A stretch of DNA of 64,000 nt from Exiguobacterium sp. KRL4 (lineage in GTDB: Bacteria; Bacillota; Bacilli; Exiguobacteriales; Exiguobacteriaceae). Location: the NCBI RefSeq assembly GCF_001870785.1, contig NZ_MOLV01000005.1, forward strand, positions 124,001 through 188,000. The letters run 5' to 3'. Both the position numbers and the translations under genes were made by a program. Shown here piece after piece: positions 6,640-16,700 of this stretch. The notes beneath the pieces are model-generated. The model saw only the letters and a program-made list of their open reading frames with translations. It had not been told where the DNA came from and searched no databases. Positions within the stretch are counted from its first letter, which is position 1, and the number at the start of each line of letters is the position of its first letter.

Positions 6640-9021
6640 TTAACGGTGGATCCAGACTGCTCCAGCAGAGTTATCTTTCGCTTCACCGATGACTTGAATT
6701 TGAAGACCATTTTTCGGGAGCAGTTTTCCTGCATCCGGGATCAACTGATTGATGTACGATTTTGAATCATTAAACGTCGTGACACCAGCAAGTCCTTTGT
6801 AGTCGTACAGACCACGTGTCGGCGAATCAATGACCCAAGCCGGTGCTTTATCATAGCTGAAAGCAGCATCCGCGATTTGGTAACGTGTGCTTCCTGCAAC
6901 GACCGGTTGTCCTTTGAGCGTTCCAACGATTGCTTCAGGGTGCGAATCGACGACACCGAGGAAACCTTCACCCGGGTGAACACCAACCCAGTTATCCGTA
7001 AAGCTGCTATCGGCATACCAGACGACGAGACCCGTGTTGTATTTGACACCACGTGCATGCTCAAGTGCTTTATCTGAGCCTGCATAGTTCCGCCATTCGA
7101 GGTAGTAGGCGTTATCGGCATAACTGAAACCATCAGAAGCAACAAATCCGTCTAACTTAAATTTCGGTGTACCTTCTGCATCATCTTCAAAAACGACTTT
7201 TCCGTCGACTGTCAGTTTCGCGTTATCAAGTGCGAAACCGTCCAGGGCAAGACCAGCATCCCCTGTGTAGTCAAACGTCAACGTGACTTTTTTGCCGGCA
7301 AATTCACTGAGATCATACGATTTGTCGACCCATGCCCCTTTTGAAGATTCAGCACGCTGATCGCCATCCGTATCTTCATCTCCGATGACATCGATGACTT
7401 TTGATACGCCGTCAGCTGTTGCCGTGACTTCCAAGAAGTCATAGTCAAATTCGACATCGAAATATGCTTTGTAATCAAATTTCGCTGACGTTGCTGCCGT
7501 CAAATCAAATTCCGGTGACGTCATAGACGTGTGGAGATCGTTCCCTTTCGTGCTGTAGTAATATTTTTTACCGAATGCCGGCGCGATTCCTTTGACCGGT
7601 TTTTTCGGTAAGTTGACTTTGATGATGCCCGGATTGTTTGATTTCGTGACACTTTGGTCAAGGTACGAAGCTGTTCCTTCTGTTGAGAGCGAATCAAAGT
7701 CGACGTTTTCAATATTGGCCCAGTTGCCGCCCATCAATGTTTGGAAGTACTCTTTGTTTTGTGGTGAGAAACTGGTTGGTTCTGTCCCGGCAACGTTCCC
7801 GTTCCAGCTACCGCCACTCATGATGGACCATGACGCAACCGGCTCACCTTGACCCGTGTACTGCGTATCATACTCATCTGGAAGACCTAAATCATGACCA
7901 AATTCGTGTGCGAAGACACCGACTGCGCCGTCTTCTGGTTGAACTGTGTAGTCATAGGCTGCCATCTTTCCGCCCCAGTTCGTTGAATTAGAAGTTGTGT
8001 TGGCGACTGGATAAACTCCGCCAAGTGTCCAACGGTGTGACCAGATCGCATCGTCCCCGAGCGTACCACCACCCGCTTCTTGTCCGGTTCCCGCATGGAT
8101 AATCATCAAGTGATCGACGAGACCATCCGGCTCATTGAAGTTACCATCGCCATCGATGTCGTATTGATCAAACGTATCGTAATCAGCCAGGTTGATACCT
8201 GATTTGACAGCAGCGTTCAATGTATCTTTAACAAGATCACGTGGTCCTTTTGGTCCGAGGTTATCGTTTCCACCTTTTGGACTGTCCGCACCGTAATCTT
8301 TTGCTGTTCCTGGAACCGTCAACCAATCAGATACTTTACCGTCAACCGTATAGCTTCCACCTGATTGTTCTTCATAGTATTGTTTGAACGTTTTGACCTT
8401 TTCACCATTAAATAATTTGAACTCTTCATCACCAAACATCAGTTTTTCATAATGCTCTTTATTAAAGTTATCTGCATACATATAGCCTTCCTCTTGGACG
8501 ACGTTGTTATGCTTGAAATCGCTGTATTCTGTTAATAGGACAAGTACTTTATCTGTCCGAGTGGAACCATTATAAGCTGCTTGTTTGGCTTTATCGACTT
8601 TGACAAACCCATCTTTTTTCCCTTTTTTGTAATTGTTATGATTTTTAGCGAGCTGTTTTGCGAGCTGCTCTTTTTGTTTCGTTAAGAAGTCTTTTGTTTT
8701 TTGATCAAATTTCGCTTCTTTTTCTGACTCGTGATCATGATCTGCTTCCGGTTTCCCGTTTGCCTTTTTATCAAGATATTTTTGAACCGCCTTTTGTTTT
8801 TCTGCTGCAGATGCTGCTTTTGAGACGACCCCACGTTTTTCCAATACTTTCAATAAACGTTCCTGATCAACCGTATTCAAATCCATCGGTGCGCCGGCTA
8901 CTGCTTTTTCAGCAGCTTCAACAGATTTTACCTTCCCACCAGGTAAAACTGGACCAACGGCAAAAGCGGCTGCCGTAATTCCGGACAAGACGGCTAAGCT
9001 AAGCTGTTTCTTTTTTCCCAC
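6640..9021 (-). CDS. secreted M6-family metalloprotease (immune inhibitor A type)
   Basis: 793 residues. Basic start, hydrophobic segment and an Ala-rich cleavage region (to about residue 36) form a signal peptide; a Lys-rich propeptide follows. The zinc motif [14 protein letters not shown] is the HExxHxxGxxD signature of M6 peptidases. Calcium-binding-like [13 protein letters not shown] precedes it, and the C-terminal half contains a MAM/jelly-roll-like beta region ([14 protein letters not shown]) typical of InhA proteins. Start is GTG (9019-9021) with GGGGG 9 bp away. InhA-type enzymes degrade host antimicrobial and matrix proteins in pathogens; in an environmental organism, nutrient scavenging is as likely. 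Own promoter and terminator, so monocistronic. Confidence 0.92.
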   Translation of the reverse strand: MGKKKQLSLAVLSGITAAAFAVGPVLPGGKVKSVEAAEKAVAGAPMDLNTVDQERLLKVLEKRGVVSKAASAAEKQKAVQKYLDKKANGKPEADHDHESEKEAKFDQKTKDFLTKQKEQLAKQLAKNHNNYKKGKKDGFVKVDKAKQAAYNGSTRTDKVLVLLTEYSDFKHNNVVQEEGYMYADNFNKEHYEKLMFGDEEFKLFNGEKVKTFKQYYEEQSGGSYTVDGKVSDWLTVPGTAKDYGADSPKGGNDNLGPKGPRDLVKDTLNAAVKSGINLADYDTFDQYDIDGDGNFNEPDGLVDHLMIIHAGTGQEAGGGTLGDDAIWSHRWTLGGVYPVANTTSNSTNWGGKMAAYDYTVQPEDGAVGVFAHEFGHDLGLPDEYDTQYTGQGEPVASWSIMSGGSWNGNVAGTEPTSFSPQNKEYFQTLMGGNWANIENVDFDSLSTEGTASYLDQSVTKSNNPGIIKVNLPKKPVKGIAPAFGKKYYYSTKGNDLHTSMTSPEFDLTAATSAKFDYKAYFDVEFDYDFLEVTATADGVSKVIDVIGDEDTDGDQRAESSKGAWVDKSYDLSEFAGKKVTLTFDYTGDAGLALDGFALDNAKLTVDGKVVFEDDAEGTPKFKLDGFVASDGFSYADNAYYLEWRNYAGSDKALEHARGVKYNTGLVVWYADSSFTDNWVGVHPGEGFLGVVDSHPEAIVGTLKGQPVVAGSTRYQIADAAFSYDKAPAWVIDSPTRGLYDYKGLAGVTTFNDSKSYINQLIPDAGKLLPKNGLQIQVIGEAKDNSAGAVWIHR

Positions 9022-9083
9022 GTGAACTGACCCCCTATGTAGTAGTGAAAAGCATGACTGAGATAACTTTTCTGAATATTCAA

Positions 9084-9112
9084 ATCATATGTTGTTTTAG
9101 TTGCTTAATCAA
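9084..9112 (-). promoter_or_regulatory. promoter of the M6 protease gene
   Basis: -35 TTGATT (9112-9107), 17-bp spacer, -10 TATGAT (9089-9084) on the minus strand, about 65 bp before the GTG start. The remaining bases up to 9299 are AT-rich and hold no other clear signal besides the AAAGGAGG site of the next gene. Confidence 0.6.
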
Positions 9113-9299
9113 TTACTTTTTGAACAATTAGTACTTTGTAACTATACCTATTTTTGGGATTTAGTTCATGTTTACGGAAATTTGCCGATAATGTTAATAA
9201 ACGTTCATTCATTCTTACCCTTATTTTTAAAATAAAGCAGATTGCATCTTGCTACCGCAATACGCTAAAAACATCACTTATCCCTAAAGGAGGAACCTT

Positions 9300-10793
9300 A
9301 TGACACCTCTACAGAAATTCGAACGGCAACTGCTAAAAAACTATTTGATCGGCTCATTCGTCGCCGTGTTTGGTGTCGGTTGTCTGTTTATCTTTGAAAC
9401 ACTGACTTTTGATATACGGGAGCGCGTAATTTTGCTGGCCATCATGACGATTTCCGTCATTTTGATGTTCAGCTTCGAATATACGGTCTATCGAAAACAT
9501 ATGCGTCCGCTGTATCACGTCTTTCAGACATCCGTCCCCAGTCAGGAACAACTGTCTGCTGCCTTTCGGACGACGCATCGTTTTCCATTATTGACGATCA
9601 AGCGGATTCTCGGTCCGCACTTCCTTGGCTTATCGATCCCGTCCTCCGGCTTGACGGCACTCGCCATTTACTCTGGTTGGCTGGATATGCCGTATTACTT
9701 GATCGGGCTTGCTTGTTTCGGTGCGATACTCGTTGCGATTTTGCATGCCTTGATTGAATTTTTCCTGACGTATCGTGTGACGGAAGCGATGTTAGCCGAG
9801 TTAACGACTCAAGCCAAGACACGTGGTCATGGTGAGCTTGTCTTGACCAAAAAAGACTTCGTCAGCCTCCGTCAAAAAATGTTGATCAGCACACTCATCA
9901 TTGGTGTTTTTCCAATTTTATTGTTCGTTCTCGCCTCTGCTGTCCAGTTGACGGAAAATGAAAGTTTGCGTTCCTATTGGAGTTGGTCGACCCTGATCTT
10001 GATCGTCATCCTCTGCCTTGCGACATTTTGCAGCTTGCTTCTATATGAAAATATCCAAAAACCGATTTTGGCTTTACAAGAAGGTGTTTCACAAATCGAG
10101 TCCGGACGATTGAATACGCTCGCCAATCCTTTTTCGGACGAGTTCTCTCAACTGATCGGCGGATTTAACTTGATGGTCGAAGGGATTCAAGGACGGGATC
10201 AAGAAAACGAGCAGCTGCTCGATAGTCTATTCACCTTGTTTGCTGCCACACTCGATGCACGTGATCCCTATACGGCCGGGCATTCTCTTCGTGTATCCGA
10301 ATATTCGGTTGAGATTGCCCGTGCTGCTGGTTTACCCGACGAGCAGATCGAGCTGTTACGTAAATCAGCACTCTTGCACGATATCGGAAAAATTGGGATT
10401 CGGGATGATGTGTTGTTGAAGGAAGGACGATTGACCGAGGAAGAATTCGACAAAATCAAACAACATCCCGTCATCGGTGTCCATATTTTATCGCAAGTTC
10501 ATCTCCCGATGAAGTTACAACCGATTCTTCCCGGGGTAAAGTACCACCATGAACGCTACGATGGAAAAGGATATCCAGAAGGATTAGCCGGTGAAGCAAT
10601 CCCTGTCTTCGGACGAATCATGGCGATTGCCGATGCGTATGATGCGATGATATCCGATCGTCCCTACCGTACAGGAATGCCAGTTGAACGCGCATTGGCC
10701 ATCTTGGAAGAAGGTAGCGGGACGCAGTGGGACGCTTCCTTTACCCAACTGTTTCTGGACTTGAAAAGACGTTCCATCACTACAGCCTCTTGA
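9300..10793 (+). CDS. membrane-bound HD-GYP domain phosphodiesterase with HAMP
   Basis: 497 residues. Membrane segments near 17-33, 43-60, 114-150, 195-215 and 225-245 surround a poorly conserved region; a HAMP linker (about 252-300) follows, then the HD-GYP domain with HSLRVSEYS, LLHDIGKIGI, HHERYDGKGYPEGL and ADAYDAMISDRPYR. The HD and GYP residues are all present, so it should hydrolyse cyclic di-GMP or a related signal at the membrane. ATG follows AAAGGAGG. The GyrI-like gene starts 21 bp after its stop and is probably cotranscribed. It lies between the two protease genes. Confidence 0.92.
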   Translation: MTPLQKFERQLLKNYLIGSFVAVFGVGCLFIFETLTFDIRERVILLAIMTISVILMFSFEYTVYRKHMRPLYHVFQTSVPSQEQLSAAFRTTHRFPLLTIKRILGPHFLGLSIPSSGLTALAIYSGWLDMPYYLIGLACFGAILVAILHALIEFFLTYRVTEAMLAELTTQAKTRGHGELVLTKKDFVSLRQKMLISTLIIGVFPILLFVLASAVQLTENESLRSYWSWSTLILIVILCLATFCSLLLYENIQKPILALQEGVSQIESGRLNTLANPFSDEFSQLIGGFNLMVEGIQGRDQENEQLLDSLFTLFAATLDARDPYTAGHSLRVSEYSVEIARAAGLPDEQIELLRKSALLHDIGKIGIRDDVLLKEGRLTEEEFDKIKQHPVIGVHILSQVHLPMKLQPILPGVKYHHERYDGKGYPEGLAGEAIPVFGRIMAIADAYDAMISDRPYRTGMPVERALAILEEGSGTQWDASFTQLFLDLKRRSITTAS

Positions 10794-10814
10794 TTCTCAC
10801 GAAAGGAGTTTCTC

Positions 10815-11246
10815 ATGCATCCAAAAATTGTGGATCGTCACGAACTATATGTCATCGGTCTTGGTCTGACTTGCGAAGAAAATGAATTGCATGCATTGAT
10901 GCCGGAACTATGGCGTGAGTTCTCACGTCGCTCACATGAAATTCCTGCTGAGCCGGGTAGTTATCCGCTCGATGTATCACTTGGTCAACGTGGAACGACA
11001 CACACGCAATGTATCGGACTCCCTGTCGCTTCACTCGACCGTGTGCCAAAAGGGATGAAAGGACACCACGTTCCGTCGGCTCGTTATGTTTTTTGGAAAC
11101 ATGAAGGTCCTGACATCGAGATCTGGAAGTCGTTTGAAAAGATTCAACGGTTTGCTCAAAAACAAGGAATCACATTGGACCCTCTTGATTTCAAAATCGA
11201 CGAGACACGTGACAAGACACATCACCTCTATCAAAGAATTCTCTAA
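10815..11246 (+). CDS. GyrI-like / effector-binding-domain protein
   Basis: 143 residues. The pattern of a beta strand at the start (HELYVIGLGLTC), ELWREFSRR, VSLGQRG.. and a central VPSARYVFWKHEGP matches stand-alone effector-binding (GyrI/AraC_E_bind, Cass2) domains that bind hydrophobic small molecules. It lacks a DNA-binding domain. It lies 21 bp after the HD-GYP gene with an AAAGGAG site, so the two form an operon ended by a hairpin at 11245-11271. A functional link to the phosphodiesterase is unproven. Confidence 0.65.
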   Translation: MHPKIVDRHELYVIGLGLTCEENELHALMPELWREFSRRSHEIPAEPGSYPLDVSLGQRGTTHTQCIGLPVASLDRVPKGMKGHHVPSARYVFWKHEGPDIEIWKSFEKIQRFAQKQGITLDPLDFKIDETRDKTHHLYQRIL

Positions 11247-11271
11247 AACCGCTTTCTTAAGCGGTTTTTTT
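11245..11271 (+). terminator. terminator
   Basis: AAACCGCTT / AAGCGGTTT stem with loop TCTT, followed by seven T. Ends the HD-GYP/GyrI operon. Confidence 0.85.
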
Positions 11272-11391
11272 GATGTCCTCTCACATATTTTTCTGTCAAT
11301 TAACTATTCAGTGCAGGTATTAAGTACTATATTCAGAAAATTCTAATTAATACGAACGGCTTATTCTCGCTTTTCCTTTTCTTTGGCATAG

Positions 11392-12921
<1,530 letters not shown>

Positions 12922-12946
12922 GAACACTTCCTCCCAAGGATTTTTG

Positions 12947-12979
12947 ACCTCTCGAGTCCATGACTCGGGAGGTTTTTTT
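12947..12979 (+). terminator. terminator of the M4 protease gene
   Basis: ACCTCTCGAGTC, loop CAT, GACTCGGGAGGT (one mismatch), then seven T. Confidence 0.88.
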
Positions 12980-13018
12980 GCGAAAAAAAACGATCTGTCA
13001 AAGACAGACCGCTTTTAC

Positions 13019-13882
13019 TTATTTTCCAGGATCACGTGCGAGACGCAATCGTGTCGAACCATTATCCGGGAAAGCTTTCAATTGTAATTTCTCACCTTGA
13101 TACCATGTCCCATAACTTGTTTCGACGATAGGTTTTCCTAAAGCCGACAAGCCGGAAGCCGACGCATTCGTCCAGTCGATGGCTTCGACGATTCCGTCAG
13201 ATACGACAAGCAGATAACCCGCATTCGAGAAGTGATATGTGTTCACAGCATCCTTTTGGGTGTTGCTAAGCGCACCATACTTTGCTTCGAACTTTTCGAG
13301 CGGTTGCCCGAGGTATTGCTCCGGCTTCTCGATTGGTTGATTCGTGACGACTTGTTGTAATGTCGCAAGAAGTGTCTTATCTTTGACCGCTGACGGCACA
13401 TCCATCCGGACGTCCGTTTCCGGGATGTACCCTTCGACGGCATCACTTAATTTTAAGTGAACCATGCCATTTTCTGCATCCAGAATTTCGTAGACGTCTC
13501 CTAAATCCGCTTTATAGATGACGCTACTCCGATTGGCATCTTGATACACATCAACAAAGGGACGTGTCACCCATGCAGCTTGACGGATTTCTGGTTTGTC
13601 CGTCTTTTTCTTCGCTTTTGGTTCCTTTTTCTTTTGATCAGTTGAAGCTGACTTTTCTATTTTTTTCTCTTTTTCTTTTTCGCTGTCGACGGACTTAGGT
13701 GATTCTACTGTTGATGTCGCTTGACTCGCATCATTCGTCGACACCATGTAACCCCAACCGCCAACGATCAGGACGGTTGCTAAGACACCACCAAGGGCGA
13801 CACTACGCCGATTACGTTTCTGCTTGCGGCGCTCTTTCCGGGACAAGCGCTCTTGTTCTTTCTGTTGTTCATGTTGATCCAT
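13019..13882 (-). CDS. membrane-anchored protein with an SH3-like domain
   Basis: 287 residues. The cytoplasmic N-terminus is extremely basic (RLSRKERRKQKRNRR), followed by one membrane segment (28-46), a Lys/Glu/Ser-rich linker (50-100) and an extracellular bacterial-SH3-like module (VDVYQDANRSSVIYKADLGD through VEGYIPETDV). The C-terminal 100 residues are unassigned (DUF4309-like in flavour, with KFEAKYG and HFSNAGYLLVVSDGIV). It could be a cell-wall-contacting sensor or scaffold. The ribosome site AGGAGGAAC precedes ATG 13882. No operon partner: the next gene downstream is the convergent protease. Confidence 0.6.
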   Translation of the reverse strand: MDQHEQQKEQERLSRKERRKQKRNRRSVALGGVLATVLIVGGWGYMVSTNDASQATSTVESPKSVDSEKEKEKKIEKSASTDQKKKEPKAKKKTDKPEIRQAAWVTRPFVDVYQDANRSSVIYKADLGDVYEILDAENGMVHLKLSDAVEGYIPETDVRMDVPSAVKDKTLLATLQQVVTNQPIEKPEQYLGQPLEKFEAKYGALSNTQKDAVNTYHFSNAGYLLVVSDGIVEAIDWTNASASGLSALGKPIVETSYGTWYQGEKLQLKAFPDNGSTRLRLARDPGK

Positions 13883-13952
13883 CTATTGTTCCTCCTGAAT
13901 TGACCTAGACACTTTTTAACCACTATACCATCGAATAGTGCCTCGACAGTGG

Positions 13953-14936
13953 TTAAATTTCGATGACAGTTCTGCCTTGATGGGTTCCGGCGAGCAGAGA
14001 CGCTACGACGTCCGGAAGATCGTGTAAACTTTTCGTTTCGACCCATTCAAGGGCCGGTAATCGCCAGTCGCCTGCGAGGTGTTGCCAAAGGCGGGTACGC
14101 TCCGAGATCGGCACTTGGACGGCATCGATTCCAATCAAGCGAACGCCACGCAGGATGAACGGGTAGACAGTCAGCGTCATTTCAGCACCGCCGACGTTGC
14201 CACATGTCGTGACTAATCTGCCGTATTGTACGTACCGAATAATGGACGCGAGTAACGGTCCACCGACCGTATCGATGATGCCGGCATAACTTCCCTTCTT
14301 CAATGGACGTGTCGTTTCGTCCAAAAACGATTGCCGGGATAATACTTCCGTCACGCCTGCTTGTTTCAAACGATCCGCTTCCGCTTCTTTTCCCGTTACG
14401 GCATGAACGGTGAATCCGAGCTTCAGAAGAAGTGCGACAGCAATACTTCCGACTCCACCCGTCGCGCCTGTAACGAGCACTGGACCATCATCCGGCTTCA
14501 CCCGCTGCAACAGTTCCTCCACCGATTGTGCGGCGGTCAAACCGGCCGTACCGTACGCCATCGCTTCAAACGTCGTGAGTCCGTCCGGTAACGGTGTGAT
14601 CCAGTCCCCGGGGACACGTATGTATTCCTGAAAGCCGCCTGACGTGTTCATCCCAAAATCAAATCCATTGACGACGACTGCCTCTCCTTCATGAAACCGT
14701 GCATCGGTCGAGCTGACGACATGACCTGCTGCATCGACACCCGGTGTATGCGGATACTGTTTCGTCACCCCCCGGTTCCCCGTAACAGACAACGCATCCT
14801 TATAGTTGACGCACGAGTAATCGACACGAATCAACACGTCTCCTTCCGGCAAGTCGGCGATCTGCTTCTGTTCGAGTGCTCCTGTAAACTCCCCCTCCTG
14901 TTCCCGGACAACAAATGCTTTGAATGTATCTTTCAT
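13953..14936 (-). CDS. YhdH/YhfP-family NADPH-dependent quinone oxidoreductase (acrylyl-CoA reductase type)
   Basis: 327 residues, zinc-free medium-chain dehydrogenase. N-terminal GroES-like domain (NYKDALSVTGNRGV, FPHTPGVDAAG-like HTPGVDAAGHV), then a Rossmann domain with LVTGATGGVGSIAVALL. This is the YhdH pattern (AcuI in other bacteria), which reduces acryloyl-CoA or quinone-like enones. The start MKDTFKAF at 14936 follows GGAAGGGGACC; an upstream extension to 15047 includes the terminator hairpin of the next transcript and is rejected. Ends 70 bp from the divergent neighbours' regions, apparently monocistronic. Confidence 0.88.
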   Translation of the reverse strand: MKDTFKAFVVREQEGEFTGALEQKQIADLPEGDVLIRVDYSCVNYKDALSVTGNRGVTKQYPHTPGVDAAGHVVSSTDARFHEGEAVVVNGFDFGMNTSGGFQEYIRVPGDWITPLPDGLTTFEAMAYGTAGLTAAQSVEELLQRVKPDDGPVLVTGATGGVGSIAVALLLKLGFTVHAVTGKEAEADRLKQAGVTEVLSRQSFLDETTRPLKKGSYAGIIDTVGGPLLASIIRYVQYGRLVTTCGNVGGAEMTLTVYPFILRGVRLIGIDAVQVPISERTRLWQHLAGDWRLPALEWVETKSLHDLPDVVASLLAGTHQGRTVIEI

Positions 14937-15024
14937 CTTCAGGTCCCCTTCCATGAATGACTCCAGTAAGCTATACCCGAACACAGTCATCGGCATACCT
15001 TTTATGAAAGTTTTGTTCATACAA

Positions 15025-15057
15025 AAAAACCGTGAATGCCGAAGCACTCACGGTTTT
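15025..15057. terminator. terminator hairpin between the DIP1984 spacer and the YhdH gene
   Basis: AAAAACCGTGAATGC, loop CGAA, GCACTCACGGTTTTT with one mismatch; T/A tracts on both sides. On the minus strand it ends whatever is transcribed through 15058-15224. Confidence 0.8.
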
Positions 15058-15224
15058 TGGCGTCTGACGAAAAGAAACGTTTTTCCGTAGGTAGTCACTG
15101 GTGACAGGTCAGAACGTCATCGGTCAGTGGTCATGGGTGTGCCGTGGCCGTTGAAATTCCCGATTGGAAGAGGTTTTGTGTCAGAAGCGCCGTCCCTGAT
15201 CAGGAGTCTCACCTGACCAGAGTC
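15058..15224. other. unexplained structured spacer, possible minus-strand small RNA
   Basis: About 165 bp between the DIP1984 gene stop and the terminator at 15025-15057. It is GC-rich for an intergenic region and has many short inverted repeats: TGGTCAGG/CCTGATCA around 15197-15220, GTCAC-TG-GTGAC at 15094-15105, and CACTG/CAGTG around 15096-15129. I recognise no riboswitch or known RNA, and no reading frame of note. It could be a 3'-UTR-derived small RNA of the DIP1984 gene or just a degraded gene remnant. Confidence 0.35.
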
Positions 15225-15731
15225 TTACATGTAACGTGTACCGTCAAAATCAATTTCCGTCCGGTAGTTGGCGGCATTGATCGCATTTGAAATCCGATGT
15301 GCTGCCCGCTCCATCTCCTGCGCTTTAACCCGGTAGGCATCCGGATCATACAACGCATGCCGGATGACGGTCGTTCCTTCAAATCCATATTGGAATTCGC
15401 GTTTCGGACGGGCGGCGAGTTCTTGGAACTGTGTGGCTTTTGCCCGGAGTTGGGTTGCCAGTTCAATCGCTTCGACGAGAGGTACTTCGCCTTCCGTCGT
15501 CTCGATCGTCGTCGACAAGTTCGCAGCATAAACTAACCGGTCCAGTGTCCGCATATCCCGGCGAACTTCATCCATCGCCGATTCGACATCCAGTAGCGTC
15601 CGCTCTTGACCGGTCGGCAAAGCCTCCCCTTTTTCAAGATCAATGAACGCAATCCGGTCCACTTCTTCGACTAATTGTTCGAGTTGTTTCCGTAAGATAC
15701 TTTTTAATTTCACGGCATCTGCTAAGTACAT
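15225..15731 (-). CDS. DIP1984-family protein
   Basis: 168 residues, almost all helical, cytoplasmic. Start MYLADAVKLKSILRKQLEQLVEEV and the central DEVRRDMRTLDRLVYAANLSTTIE followed by a late FDGTRYM end match the DIP1984 (septicolysin-like) family by recall; the biochemical function is unknown. ATG follows ACGGGGGAC. It sits alone, with the structured spacer downstream and the DUF4129-like gene ending 65 bp upstream on the same strand. Confidence 0.65.
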   Translation of the reverse strand: MYLADAVKLKSILRKQLEQLVEEVDRIAFIDLEKGEALPTGQERTLLDVESAMDEVRRDMRTLDRLVYAANLSTTIETTEGEVPLVEAIELATQLRAKATQFQELAARPKREFQYGFEGTTVIRHALYDPDAYRVKAQEMERAAHRISNAINAANYRTEIDFDGTRYM

Positions 15732-15795
15732 TGTTCAGTCCCCCGTTTCCTGATTCTGCTCTAGTGTCTATTACGTCCTGACATTATGAAAGTTT

Positions 15796-16554
15796 TCAGT
15801 TAAGTTGCCCGAGATAACTGGAAAAATCATTTTCAATGTCCGCCAATACGGTTGCCGTCACATCGGTTGATTGGTTCGGATCATAGCGGATCGTTTTATA
15901 TAACTCCTGTAACTCCAGTGATGGATGAAAACCGATCCGTTCGAACCATTCCCGGAACGACTCGGTCTCCCGACGTTTCAATTTTTGCGGGAGCTGACGG
16001 TTAAACAAGACGACTTGTTGCCGGACCTGCTCGACCGGTAAAGGCGGCAGTTCGTCTTCTGGATTCGTTTCTCCCAGGCGTTTTTTTATTCGAACCGAAC
16101 GTGGTACTAACTCGTCTTCAGTACTGTCCCATTTCTTTCGTTTCCGGAAACGGCGTCCCATCAGAAACAGTAATACTAAACCGGCGAGACCGGCTAAGAT
16201 CAGCCAGTACGGAAAGCTGCTGTCGCCTTCCTTGCCCTCGCCTTTTGCGAATGAGTAAAAGCCAAGTATCTTAATTTTTTCTTTTTCTGGTTTTCCACCG
16301 ACTTCTCCCGGTTCATCTGTTTTATACCCATATCCGACTTTTTCAGTCGGTAATTCTTTTTTCTTGAACAAGTAGGACCACCAAAACGTCAACGGTTCGG
16401 ATTCACAGCCTCTTACACACTTCTGCTGACTGCCTCCTGGAAACACTTCGACCTTTTGCACAGCACTATACCCTGCCTCAACCAACGGTTTTATGATACC
16501 AAGTCCTAAAATGACCACACCTATCAAAATAAGTAATCGACTTCGAAAACGCAT
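15796..16554 (-). CDS. membrane protein with DUF4129-like cytoplasmic tail
   Basis: 252 residues. Membrane segments at 7-25 and 116-134 enclose an extracytoplasmic loop that holds a Cys pair (CVRGCESEPLTFWWSY) which may form a disulfide. The C-terminal cytoplasmic part has RETESFREWFERIGFH and LQELYKTIRYDP, the two helices that mark DUF4129 tails of transglutaminase-like membrane proteins; here no transglutaminase or protease domain is attached. Function unknown. ATG is preceded by GAGGTGGGAAC. Possibly cotranscribed with DIP1984 (64-bp gap, no terminator seen). Confidence 0.55.
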   Translation of the reverse strand: MRFRSRLLILIGVVILGLGIIKPLVEAGYSAVQKVEVFPGGSQQKCVRGCESEPLTFWWSYLFKKKELPTEKVGYGYKTDEPGEVGGKPEKEKIKILGFYSFAKGEGKEGDSSFPYWLILAGLAGLVLLFLMGRRFRKRKKWDSTEDELVPRSVRIKKRLGETNPEDELPPLPVEQVRQQVVLFNRQLPQKLKRRETESFREWFERIGFHPSLELQELYKTIRYDPNQSTDVTATVLADIENDFSSYLGQLN

Positions 16555-16700
16555 GTTCCCACCTCATTAATGTAATTTTTATCCATTATATACGAGTTCA
16601 ACCCTAATTATCGGAATTTTTTGTTTTTTAAAGAAAAGAGCTTGAATCCGGAGTGGGACGGGAAAAGGAAAGAAGTGATTTTTAGAGAGGGGTTTCAAGT

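Noticed and set aside
14410-14631. Plus-strand frames opposite the YhdH gene
   Set aside because: Shadow frames; the minus strand encodes an intact MDR protein.
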